A stretch of 26,128 nt of DNA from NCBI GenBank assembly GCA_949538655.1, contig CATISE010000050.1, positions 1 through 26,128 of the forward strand. Direction: 5' to 3'. The notes under the pieces are model-generated. The model did no database searches. It was not told where the DNA came from and saw nothing but the letters and a program-made list of their open reading frames with translations. The stretch's first letter is position 1. The number at the start of each line of letters is the position of its first letter. Shown here one piece after another: positions 5,859 to 17,900 of the stretch. Made by a program: the position numbers and the translations under genes. This stretch comes from Marine Group II euryarchaeote MED-G33. GTDB taxonomy: Archaea; Thermoplasmatota; Poseidoniia; Poseidoniales; Thalassarchaeaceae.

Positions 5859-8840
5859 ATGCTAGGTGGGGCCCGAGGCAAGAGTACAATGTCCATTCTG
5901 TTGGTCACTGTGATGCTAACTTCACTCATGGTCCACCTGACACCGTCTCACGATTCATTGGAAGAAATACCGAATAGGATGGATTCGGGGACAGTCAGCT
6001 ACGATCTCTACTTCGCTTCTGCACCCGGTGGTCACCCCACCGATGGAAGAATCACAACAGAGCGTCCGGACAGTGGTGGTCAAGAAGAAGAATCGGCCTC
6101 AGGTACCAATGTTGAATTCTCAACCGACCAGATGCTTTCTGATTTGATAATTTCAGGTAATCCAAATGGAGACCAGTTTGAGTTGGAAATCGTCCTTTTC
6201 TTGAAGGCGACTGGACAAGAAGGTTCAACGGTTGATTGGACAGTCTCTGTCATCGCTGGCACCTCCATTATCGGAACCGAAGATTGGAGCACTGATACGT
6301 GCACTCCTGGAGGCTCGTGGGGTGGCGGTGGAGACTCATGTGGGTTTGATGAGAGATATTTCCATCCAAGCTGGGTTTCGCCACAAGATTTCACAGTCGA
6401 TGCCGATGAGCGACTAAAGGTCGTCGTGTCAGCAGATATGGATTGTAATTCTGGAGACGGGGGAGGCGATCTTCCCAACGGTACAGATGATGACACCAGC
6501 GGTCGACAATCGTGGCCAGGAGGTGGAAGTACCGAATGTGATGCTTGGGTCGCGTGGAACGAAATCGACAGCGCAACAGACCGCTTTTCTAAAATCGAGG
6601 TTGAAACCCAGCCTCTCAGTGGTTCGCAGGTGAAGGTTCAACGCCCAGGTAGTGTTTGGACCGATGCAGAAGTGGGTACCGAACAAAATCCGTGGTTCCC
6701 CAATGATTCACCCGATATGCGCATCATGCAGTTCAATGTTGAACTGCGGGATGCATTCGGCCGAGAGGATATCGATGTCGTTCGCCTGTTTATGGTCGAT
6801 GATCAAGGAAATCAGGCACATACTTACACCTTTACTGATGATGATTTGGTCACCGATAACAATGCCCTGCGGGCCCAATACAATTGGACATATCCAGGTG
6901 GTCTTGCTTCCGGTTGGTATGAACTTGATATTGAGGTTGAGAATATCCAAGGAAAATCATTCACCATTGATCATCCAAACGTGCTGATGAGTTCCTATGG
7001 TGTTGCCCTTACACACGGAAATGAAAGGTCTGTAGAATACATCGCTCCCAGTTCAACAACTCCTGTCAATCTTGATCTCCGGCACGTGGGTGCGAGTGGA
7101 AACGCATTCGCATTGTCTGTTGAATTGGCAGTATTGTCAAACTTAGCATCGAGTTGGATTGTTGAATTCGATCGAGCAGACAAGACTTACGCCCTTTCGG
7201 GTGGCGGTATGGAAGCACATCCAGTTCTTTTGCTGACTGCACCGGACGATTTGTCCAATGCACCAAGTACACTAGAAATCAGAGCGGTTGCATATGATAA
7301 CGCATCAGTTCTTGTCCATCAGACAACCCTCCAATTGGATTTGGAGAAGTTAGACACTTATGCCCCTCCGATGGCAAGCTTGTGGCCTGAAGAGCATGAT
7401 AACCAATACGCCAATAGCACAGGTGCTCTGAACATCGATGAAAACATCCCTCGCTACGTAGAAGATGGTGTATTCACAACATTTTACCTTGAGATTTTCA
7501 ACACTGGGTTCGATTCGGATCAATTCAGAATCGACGTGAAACAGGATTCCAATGCCAACCTGCGGTTCTGGGATAACGACACGGGCCAGCGTATCGAAGA
7601 GGATGAAGGGGATGGAACATTCCATACGAGCACCCTCGATCGACATACAACTCAAACAATCCGCTTGCAAGTCAAACCATCAACCTCTCGAGATGATCCA
7701 GATACAGGCATGATTGAACTGGAAATCATCAGTATCGGGAACTCGACAGAGAAGGCTCGAATCGCCTTTACAATTCAGCGAACATTCGGCATCCAAGCCA
7801 ACGTTGTTTGGGATTGTGATGCTTCGCCTTTGGGTCATGCAGATGCCGAGATATGTCTAAACAGTGATGACCAAATATCCTTCTCTATAGAAATAACGAA
7901 TACAATGGCCGAGGGGGATACAGTAACCGATTGGCTGGTCGTCAACCCACAAAACTTAGATCGCAATGTCGATGAAAATTTATACCCTGAAGCCAATGCC
8001 AAGTATGGCCTATGGCAGTATGATATCACAGACAGTAATGGGGACCCCTCTCCACGCGTTCAGTTGGCTCCTAGCGACACGGCTCTGGTCAACCTAGACG
8101 TCACTCTGACCAGCCAAGTTATTGAAGGCAACCACACGATTTACCTGCGTATCCGTGAAGATATCAGCGATGTATCGGTTGCTCGATATTTTGACCTCCC
8201 AATTTCCATTGAAATCGGACAGGACGATCCTACAATCGAAATCAAACTCTATTCTCAAATCCCAGTCTTCCAGCCTGGAATGGAAGAAGAAATTACGATG
8301 ATTGTCAAGAATGAGGGCAATAGTGACGTCATGGTGCTCCTAGATGCTGATGTGGGTGGTAATCTTGCCGGGTGGTCAGCCGACGCATACAATTCATCAA
8401 CTGGTGCCCAATTGATTTCAGTAAAGGCATTCACTCAAGAATTCTTCACGGTTAAGATTAGGGCTGGCGAAGATGCGCTGAACAATGACGAAGTGGAGAT
8501 AATCGTCTCAGCGACACCGCTCTCGGAGGATGAGTCCTATCCTGCTGAATATACTGCAGAAATGGATGTTACAGTTCGTGTCAAATTAGGCAATACATTT
8601 GCAGTCATTGTGAAGGAATTGCAAAACCCTCGCCCATCGACAATTGCGATTGGATTGGGCATTGTGATTCTGCTGGTCGCTGCGGTCACTGGACGTAAAA
8701 ATCGTATTGAGTACATCGATGTCTGGGTTGATGATGAAGACGAAGAGGATGATGCCGAAATGGAATTGCCTGATCTCGTCAGTGCCGAAGATGATGACGC
8801 ATATGATGACGACGATATCGAGCTCGTTGACTTCGATTGA
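5859..8840 (+). CDS. Secreted, membrane-anchored surface protein with beta-sandwich repeats and acidic cytoplasmic tail
   Basis: No specific family recognised. The 993-residue protein begins with a signal-like segment (RGKSTMSILLVTVMLTSLM) and then a long Asp, Gly and Ser-rich extracellular region. An early part is cysteine- and glycine-rich (around CTPGGSWGGGGDSCGFD). Later segments such as NTGFDSDQFRIDV and KNEGNSDVMVLLDADV look like the NEW3/CARDB-type Ig-like modules of archaeal envelope proteins. One hydrophobic helix at about 928-946 (IAIGLGIVILLVAAVTG) is followed by Arg/Lys, placing the tail inside. The last 35-40 residues are almost entirely Asp and Glu. The frame is open upstream to 5823; ATG 5859 was chosen because it keeps basic residues ahead of the hydrophobic core and has GGTGAG before it, while ATG 5889 is also possible. 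The neighbouring 3002-residue gene has the same general plan. Confidence 0.75.
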   Translation: MLGGARGKSTMSILLVTVMLTSLMVHLTPSHDSLEEIPNRMDSGTVSYDLYFASAPGGHPTDGRITTERPDSGGQEEESASGTNVEFSTDQMLSDLIISGNPNGDQFELEIVLFLKATGQEGSTVDWTVSVIAGTSIIGTEDWSTDTCTPGGSWGGGGDSCGFDERYFHPSWVSPQDFTVDADERLKVVVSADMDCNSGDGGGDLPNGTDDDTSGRQSWPGGGSTECDAWVAWNEIDSATDRFSKIEVETQPLSGSQVKVQRPGSVWTDAEVGTEQNPWFPNDSPDMRIMQFNVELRDAFGREDIDVVRLFMVDDQGNQAHTYTFTDDDLVTDNNALRAQYNWTYPGGLASGWYELDIEVENIQGKSFTIDHPNVLMSSYGVALTHGNERSVEYIAPSSTTPVNLDLRHVGASGNAFALSVELAVLSNLASSWIVEFDRADKTYALSGGGMEAHPVLLLTAPDDLSNAPSTLEIRAVAYDNASVLVHQTTLQLDLEKLDTYAPPMASLWPEEHDNQYANSTGALNIDENIPRYVEDGVFTTFYLEIFNTGFDSDQFRIDVKQDSNANLRFWDNDTGQRIEEDEGDGTFHTSTLDRHTTQTIRLQVKPSTSRDDPDTGMIELEIISIGNSTEKARIAFTIQRTFGIQANVVWDCDASPLGHADAEICLNSDDQISFSIEITNTMAEGDTVTDWLVVNPQNLDRNVDENLYPEANAKYGLWQYDITDSNGDPSPRVQLAPSDTALVNLDVTLTSQVIEGNHTIYLRIREDISDVSVARYFDLPISIEIGQDDPTIEIKLYSQIPVFQPGMEEEITMIVKNEGNSDVMVLLDADVGGNLAGWSADAYNSSTGAQLISVKAFTQEFFTVKIRAGEDALNNDEVEIIVSATPLSEDESYPAEYTAEMDVTVRVKLGNTFAVIVKELQNPRPSTIAIGLGIVILLVAAVTGRKNRIEYIDVWVDDEDEEDDAEMELPDLVSAEDDDAYDDDDIELVDFD

Positions 8841-8857
8841 GCCCCCTTTGGCACTCA

Positions 8858-8876
8858 GACCCTCCATAGGAGGGTC
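8858..8876 (+). other. Intergenic hairpin between the two large surface-protein genes
   Basis: Perfect inverted repeat GACCCTCC-ATA-GGAGGGTC (8-base stems), 18 bases after the stop of the 993-residue gene. The following GTATTCTGTC has only short T stretches, so it is at best a weak terminator. It could instead protect the 3' end. Confidence 0.5.
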
Positions 8877-8906
8877 GTATTCTGTCCGAACGTCGCTCCA
8901 TTTGCC

Positions 8907-8912
8907 TTAATA
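8907..8912 (+). promoter_or_regulatory. TATA-like box upstream of the 3002-residue gene
   Basis: TTAATA lies 33 bases before the ATG at 8946. A start point about 25 bases downstream would give a short leader of roughly ten bases. No good Shine-Dalgarno sequence adjoins the ATG, so near-leaderless initiation is likely. Weak evidence from sequence alone. Confidence 0.35.
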
Positions 8913-8945
8913 CCCTGATGGGCACGGAGATGACTGGGTTCAGCC

Positions 8946-11900
8946 ATGCCTACGAACATATCTCCGACCTCGAGCGCCCTAGGATTCACTCCGCGAACGC
9001 AGCGATTCCGTGCAATCGGCCTTACATTGCTAATGATTTTCTCAAGTCTTGCCGCCATCCAATATTCGTCTTGGGAAGCCGCGGCTTCAACCGACCAGGA
9101 TGGGGATGGGCTGACCCTTGGTCTCGAATTCTTACTCAACACCCAACCAACTGATTGGGATAGTGACAACGACGGATTGCCTGATGGTTGGGAATATCAG
9201 TATGGTTTGGACCCACTCGACGCCTCAACACTCGGAAACAATGGTGCCGCAGGAGATCCAGATGGTGATGGACTCAGCAACCTACAAGAGTACACCTATC
9301 TCGAACCCTCTAGTTGGGATTCATCTAGCACAGCCAACCTTCTGGACAACGGTGTTTGGTGGAATGGGACCGTCCCAGTTCGAAATTGGGATGAGGAAAC
9401 CGCCATGCAAGCAACCCCTGGACAAGGGTCAGATGGAACTGACGAAGATCCGATGGGCGATATGTGCAATGACAACATCGACAATGATTACGATGGATTG
9501 GTCGATTCTGCAGACCCTGACAATGATGGTGACACAAACTGTGGTAGTGACGATGATGACGGTGACGGGGATGTCGACGAGGATCCAGATGGTTGGGATA
9601 CCGACAATGATGGAATGTCCGATGGATGGGAAGTCGCCAATGGCCTCAATGCAACCAGCCCTTCAAATGCTGACGGAATGTTCGGTGATCCGGATGGCGA
9701 TGGTCTAGTCAACATTTACGAATACATGAACCCGTCTTGGGACACCAGTTCAAGCGGTGTAGATTATTTCCAGCCCGGTCCTGCTGGAAGTGGCCGCACA
9801 GAAACCATTTCTCCCTGTAATCCAGTATTGGGGATTGGCCCCGGTGGTTGTCAAACACTGACAGCAGAGGTAGATGGTGTCATGACGACCAATCCAATGC
9901 AAGCGGATACCGATGGTGATGGTCTCAATGATTCTTACGAAGCCTTGGTGCTTTTGACCGATCCAACCGATATCGACACCGACAGCGATGGTATCAACGA
10001 TGGTGTTGAGGTTGGTGGTATGTATGGTAATCCCCCACAGGCCAGTGATCCACGAGACAACAACACCGATGACGATCTTCTTGATGACGGTGATGAAGAC
10101 AAAGATGGTGATGGTTTAATCGGGGCCAACGAAACCGATCCAACTCGACGAGAAGACGCTGGCGATTTCGACAACGACGGAATTGAGAACTGGGAAGAAA
10201 ACCTAAGTTGTACAATGTGGAATGTCTATGATACCGACTTTGGCGGAATTGGTGACGGTGATGAGCGAAATTGGTCACACGGAACTGATCCTTGTGATTC
10301 AATGATCGATTATTCTACCTTGATTGTCAGTTACAGCACTCCTTTACAGCGCCTAACTTTGTCCAATGCTTCAGGCTTCAATCCAAATGGAGGTATTGGA
10401 TTTTACAATGATTCTAACGGCCAGCATACTTCATTCGCTTATGCCTCGTCACAGTCAAACATTCTCTTTGGTGTCGCCTTGGCGCCACCGGCAGGTACCA
10501 CCGATGCAGTTCACAAAAACGGTTCTTGGTGTCATTTCGATGCCATTCAGTCTGGCACAATCGGTTCAACCCAACGGCATTGTGATGACGACTTTGAGGA
10601 CACTGATGGCGATGGTCTTGCTGATTGGCAGGAACTGGGTGGTACCTTTGGATTCACCTCTTTACCTACACAGCAAGATTCCGATGGTGATGGGGTCAAC
10701 GATTACGATGAGGTCATGGGTGGAACGGACCCCATGGAACCATGTGACAATAATTTGGACACTGATGGAGACTTATTGAACGACTATTTCGAAAACAATA
10801 CAGGCTGTTTGTTGGATTTCATTCCTGGTATTCTGGGCAACGGTAGTGCCGATTCTTATGTTACTGATTATCAGATTGCAGATACGGATGCAGGTGGGGT
10901 TTGGGACGGCCAAGAATATCTCGATGGTACGAATCCACAGAACGATCCAGGCGATGATCGGAATCCGATTGATACCGATGGGGATGGTATTCCTGATAGT
11001 GTTGAAAATATCACAGGTACAGACTGGCGTGACCCTGATACCGACGGTGGCGGGATGATTGATGGTGAGGAATGTCCACCTCCATTGTGGGTATTCGGTT
11101 GCGCAGGTGGTAATTTCAATCCATGGGATCCGACGGACGATGTCATTCAGAATGAAATCGTATTCTTTGCAAACAACACAACATTCAGCGTCGATTCTAC
11201 ACTCGACCGCTTCTGGAGAGTCCACACTTTCGATTCTTACACAGGTGCAGCTTACGGTAAGAACACGTCTACCCAAATTTGGACCCCTATGTCCCAGGGC
11301 TTTTCGGATGAACAATGGATTGCAAACAATAGTTTCCACAACTCGACTGAGAGTTGGGGTTTTGAGTTCATCAATCCTGTTACAAATTCCAACATCGCTC
11401 ACCCCTATGCGACAACAAGTGTGATGGGTTGGGCTGACACACTAGCCAACCTGAGCCATGGAAATATCACCCATGATATCAAGGTTGAAGATGCGAGTGT
11501 TGCCAATTTATTCGTGGATGCTCCTGAAATCTGGTACGAATCGGATGAGTTGAACAATTCTATCCCTTACGCGGCAGCGGGTACGTACGCAATGGATCTT
11601 CCACCTGAATTCACAGATTCCAATCACCCATTCTCAGAAGTCCTGAACATGACCAATGATGTGATTGCCGCTGCAGGTGCAGTGAGTTCATATGACAAGG
11701 TAATCGCCTTGCAAGACTTTTTGCTGAACGGAAATGCAACGCATGAATATTTGCGAAACTACGATGGAAGTGGATTGCCAATTGGTGAAGATCTGACTTA
11801 CCACCTCATCGTTGCTGCAAAGGAAGGTCGCTGTACTGAATATTCGACCGCTTTCACCACCATGCTTCGCTTGGCAGGTTTGCCGGCTCGAAAGGTCACA

Positions 11901-14900
11901 GGATACCACGGAGGCTTCTGGAACGGTCAAGGATACACGGTTACGGGTGCAGATACTGCATCGTGGTCAGAAGTCCACCTGCAGACCAATCCAGCAGGGA
12001 ACTCCTTGGATATGGGATGGATTCCATTCGACCCCTGTCCTGCTGCAGCGCCGACTCAAATTGTCAATGAGACTTGGGAACCTTTGACTGTTCACCGCAA
12101 CCACTCGACTGGAGATATTTGGTTGAACGGTACATTGGAACATACCGATAACAATACTCCGATTGAAAATCACAGTGTTCGTTTGTATCTCATGCCTCCT
12201 GCTGATGCAGCCAGTAATCCGAGTTTGGGTGCCACAGGTCCACGCCAACTGGGCAGTGGTATCACTGGGTCACTGGGCAACTTCTCATTGCGGGGCATCC
12301 CTGCAGAAATCATTGAGCCCGGATATGGTTCATTGGTGGTCGAAGTCGTACAAGGTGGCTATGTCGAGCATTCGTACAAGACTTTCTCTTGGACAATCAA
12401 TGTCACAGATTCTCTGAATATTACTCAAGACACACCTGCAATCCCGGGTGAGCCGATTGTCGGTGCAGGCACCACTACATTGATTTCTGGCAATGTCCGG
12501 TGGGAGAATATTCCATTCCACGACCCAAGCGATGTGGGTTCATTGGTTCTGTTCATGAATTACACCAGCACCATCGATGGGGCTGTCTCATTGCAGACTT
12601 TGGTCGGTGAGGATGGTTACTACGAATTCAACGTTACACTTGATGAGAATGAAGCGATTGCGCTTCTTCCCGCAACCATTGAATTCCCTGGCTGGCATGT
12701 TGACAGCTTACATCTGAATCCAGTACCGACATATCACGCGTTCCCCAGTACCTACAATCTGAATTTCAACATCAGTGCGGCTCCAAACCTGACGGCGACA
12801 TTGGAAGGACCAGGTACAAATGCTTCCTTGTTGTCAATCGATGAAAATCTCTACATCAACGGAACCACCCTCAGTCGTGGACAAAACGTTGTACCCATGG
12901 AAGGAACACTATGGCTACAGATGAGGATGAATGGTTCGTCCGGCCCCATGGAGAACATTACCTCTTGGGTTCTCAATGCATCCACTTGGTCTTCAAGCCC
13001 AGGCAATTACAGCCTCGTTTGGAATTTCTCTGCGGCTTTCGCACAATCACTAGACCCAGGTTTCCTCGATGTCGAATTATTGTTCATTCCTGCAGCCCTT
13101 GGCGCGAGTGATACTGCTGGATTACTGGATCAATCAACCTCGTCTGGATTGAGTTTTGGTTTGCAGACGACCCTGAATATTGAGTACATCATCAACCCCT
13201 TACAACGAGGTGAAGCTACGACTACGAACATTGGATTGACCGATCATCGTGGTAACTATGTATTACCTGCGAATGGAACATACACCTCTGAATTCAATGG
13301 AATACTGATTACGACCAATAATTCTGTAGACGTGGAATTTGGTAGTCTCAATATCGATTGGACACCAGATGCAAACACACCAGTGGGCGATTATCTCTGG
13401 TTCACCAACTACACATCCTCTACACAATGGTACAAATCTGCAGATAGTCAAGGTGACGTCAGAGTCACTGGATACATTTTGATCAGTACAAATCTTGCCG
13501 ATGACTGGGTGCATATCGGAAATTCATCCTACATTACAGGTGATATCCGTGATGACTTGACCAATGCAATCATCACCGGAAATCAAACAACACTGATTTT
13601 CGAATTTGAATTCCCAGGCGTTGGCCCTTCAGACCCCATGGGCAATCCACCCCCTCCAACATTCGTACCAATCGGGTCAACTACTGTCAATACGACAACG
13701 GGTCTTTTCAACATGTCATTCACCATGCCGACCAATTTCCCGGGTGGGATTTGGGGTATCAGTATCTCTGCAGATTTCTCAGCGGGTGCTCCTGCTGGTG
13801 GATCTTATTACAACTTGGAAGAGCCTGAACAAATTGATGTTGGGACTGAATCTGAAGCTGCGCTTCTCCTCAACACATCGGTCGTACTCGTTGAAGTCAA
13901 CAATCAACTTGTTCTCGAGGTAGATGTGAAGGATGTCGCATCATTCTATTCATCCCCACCCCCCGGTCAAGAGGATTCGACTAACATTTCTGCTGCAGGT
14001 GTCGAATTCTTCTGGGATGCCAATGGAGTCAATACATCACTTGGTGTATTCTCTACCAATGCAAATGGACGCGCAACGCTTTCTTGGACAGTGCCTCTCA
14101 GTCAGGAGCCTGGTTACTACGATGTTTGGGCAGTCATGTATGATGACGTTACGGACACACTTTCCACAAACAACGGTGCTCGGTACACTGGAAACAACAC
14201 GCTGGCGAACGTTACCGTTCAAGTGTTGACCACAGTGGTGTTCGATCAAAGCGTCCCCTCTACAGTGGTTGCAGCCACGAATTTCCAATTGTCTGGTGTC
14301 ATCGAAGATTCAGTCGACCCAACACGTCCATTCTCTGGGCCAGTGGATATCGAAGTATTCTGGCTTGATGATACTGAAGAATTGCTGTCTGCTGGTCACA
14401 CTACTGCGATCAATGGTTCGTTCAATCTGACAGTGAATTCGGATCCACTCGGCGATGGAATCGTGAGTGGAAACCACGAACTTATCGTCTCTGTAATCAA
14501 TGGTTCAAATCCATTCTACCTCACAGATACGGGCAACAAGACAATCCTCGTAATGGGTGTGACCGACTTTGAGAATGAATACCCACTTTCAGGTATCGTT
14601 GTTACACGCGGTGAATCCGTTGAATTTGGTGGTAAGCTGGTTGAAACGACCGACTTCAACTGTAGCACCTGCAATGGTGCGCCACGCATCATCAACTTCA
14701 CCTCTGTAGGGGCGCAATTCGATGAAACTTGGATGGCGGAGAATACGACTGATGTGGACGGCAATGTTGGATGGAACTACACCATCCCCACCGACCAACC
14801 ATTGGGTCCAATCACCATCACTCTGTATTACAATGGAACTTGGCATATGCTTCAAGACCACCATGACATCAATACGGTGACGGTTCGTTCCATCACGATC

Positions 14901-17900
14901 CTCGTGGTTGATACGATTGTAGACAACCCAATCGCTGGTGGCGGTTTCAACGTTACAGGAACATTACTCTCGGACAATGGTTCTGCAATTATCCTACGCG
15001 ATGGCACTCCGATGTTGCCCACACTTACTTTCGATATCGATGGTTGGACAAACACATTCAGTGTCGCAAATGGAACTGCTCAAGGAAATGGCACCTGGTG
15101 GGCTTGGGTCACACTCAATGCAGATTTCGCACGAGGCACACATACAATCAGTGCCGAGTATACCCCTACTGTGAACTTCTACACATCGAGTAGTGCGAAC
15201 AACACCTTCGATAGCAGAGGATACTCCGTATTGACAATTACACGGCCCATTGACCTCAATCTCGATGATCGAACTGTACGTGGCGATAATTTCACTGTGA
15301 ATATTTCTCTTGTAGATAATGCTGGTGATCCGATTGAAAATGAAACCGTTACAATCGATCCAGTCGGTATGAACAATCCCGTGACTGTAACAACAGACTC
15401 GAATGGGTTGGGGTCAGTAGTCATTGACGTTCTGAACACAACCTCACAGGGTCCACACTGGGTGAATGCAAGTTATGCTGGATTGGCCGGGACGACCGGA
15501 GTGATTGGAGATTCCATGGGCACTCGGATTGTCATCCTCGCACCAACAGTCCTCACAGTGGATAGCATAGAAGGAGATTTAATCGCAGGTCAAACTCTCA
15601 TCGTCAATGGTACACTACTTGACGAATGGGGTCAGCCTCTATTGGGCATTGATGGCAATGCCTCTGGTGGCGTCATACATCTATTGCTTGATGGCAATGA
15701 TATCGGCGGAAATTGGGCAGTTATTTCAGATGCTGACACAGGTGTCTATTCACTCACTTACACGTTACCGCAAGGCATTACAGCAGGTGCGCATGATATC
15801 GAAGTCCGCTTCCTGGGTGGGTATCTCTGGGTCGATCCTGTGGGTGCCGGAGATTCGGTGAATCCTGAATATTACTTGGCATCTAATGCCAGTGCAATGT
15901 TCAATGCAACACAACCAACACAGATCAATGTCCTATCTGGTGGCGGCCCCATCGATCGTGAGGAGCTGATTTCGATTACGGGTATCTTGCTAGATTCAGT
16001 AGATCGGCCGGTGGCCAATATGACGATTGGAATCTATCTAGATGGAATATTCCTGACCAATGTAACCTCCAATGTGAACGGTACATTCGATGTGTTCTAC
16101 CCAGTACCATCCGATATGACCCTCGGTCCAGTCACTATGGATGTTGAATTCACAGGTGCTGCATTCTATCTTGAATCAAGTGCAACGGTCGATTGGCAAG
16201 TATACAGTCCGGTCAACATCGATATTGCTCCAACAGATGCGGTCGCTATTGGAGACACTGTGACCATTTCTGGCACTGCTCGTGACAACTTGCCTGCAGG
16301 TTGGGTCTCTGGCCACAATTTGGATATTCGAGTGGGTGGTATGTTGATTGGAAACGCATCTACAGACTCAAATGGTGTTTGGTCGTTGAACTGGACCATT
16401 CCATCTTCAATGGCATTGGGTAGTCACCCCATTGATGTCTATGCTCCAGCACAAGGCTGGTATCGTAGTGGGGAGGCCAATAGCACACTCTGGGTTGCCC
16501 ATCACTCTGCTCTCACACTAAGTGCACAAGACGGTGGAGATGCAACACGTGGATTCGATTGGACTCTGAATGGACGATTGTATGACAGCGATGTTGTCGG
16601 TTTGCCAGGAATTGCCAATGCAACCATCCAAATTGCATTGGATGGTGCCTCATTCACGACCCTCACAACCGATGAAAATGGCAATTTCACTGTAATCATC
16701 CCAGTCGATATGTCTAGCACACGTGGCGATCACATCGTCACAGCCCTCTATGCAGGGGACACATCTTGGTTGGGCAGTGAACGCAATGTCACAGTCACTA
16801 CATGGGCGGATGTCAACATACAGATTACCTTCGTATCCGACAATTCGATTCGAAGCGACCCAACACACCCAGTTCGACTTGAAGGCCGTGTTGATGAGAT
16901 TGGAGGCAATGGAAATTCCCTCACCAACATGTCGTTGGTATTGATGTCTGGAAACACTTCCTTGCCGACATCGAATTTGGTATGGAATAACCTTACGGGT
17001 GGATTCGTCATTGAATTCACTGCAGACCGATATATCAGTCCTGGTGATTTGACTTTGGTCCTCACCAGTGAACTCGATGATTTGCGATATCTCAATTCTG
17101 CGAATACCAGTGCAGAGTTGTTCTTGCGCGTGCGCGCGACCTTTGACATAGAGTTTGAGATCGTTGAATGGGGTGGTCATTCCATCAATGGCAGTGTCGT
17201 TGTTCGAGATTTCTTTACCAGCCAAATCATCCCAGGTATTGCGATTGAAGCGCACCTTAGCAATGATTCACAGGTAGATCCATTCGAAATGTATCTGGCT
17301 GGATTCACCAATGATGGTGGCGTATGGGAATTCGAATTCTCTGTGCCTACGAGTCTCCCCCCACTCTCTGATCAATCACATTGGGGCACACTACATCTGC
17401 AATTCAACAGTTCATCTGCTGAACTATCAGATGAAAGTAAGCAAAGCCTCGCACGCGACTTGTATCCATTGGATTATGAGGCTCAGAGTGAGGCTTCAGA
17501 AGGTGTAGCATACTGGGTCTACGGACTTGTAGTGTTCATCGTCGCAGCTGCAAGTGCAGCAGCCTGGGTCCTCTACATCCGACGCCGCGATACAATCGAT
17601 GAGTTGGCAGAGATCTTTTCCTACACTGCTGAATTATTGGCAGCCGGTGATGCGATTCGCGAATCGATTTTCCATTGCTATGAGGAACTCTGTGGTGTGT
17701 TGATGTCCCATGGTCATCTTCGACGTGATTTCGAAACCGTTCGTGAATTCGAGATGGCCATTCGTAAGGCAATGCCAACTCTCAGCGATGAAGCATTGAC
17801 TGCACTAGACAACATGTTTGAGATTGCGAGATACAGCCGGCAAGAACTCGGTGATTCACATCGTAGTCAAGCGACAGCAGCACTTCAGCGAGTGGTGGCA

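Noticed and set aside
9090..11140. Regularly spaced GATGGTGATGG-like repeats resembling an array
   Set aside because: Spacing and codon phase follow acidic protein repeats in a long open frame. There are no constant repeats with unique spacers, so it is not CRISPR.
16650..17255. 201-codon minus-strand frame inside the giant gene
   Set aside because: Antisense shadow of the Ig-like array, with no start context or recognisable motif. The same holds for the antisense frames at 10773-11402 and 23886-24530.
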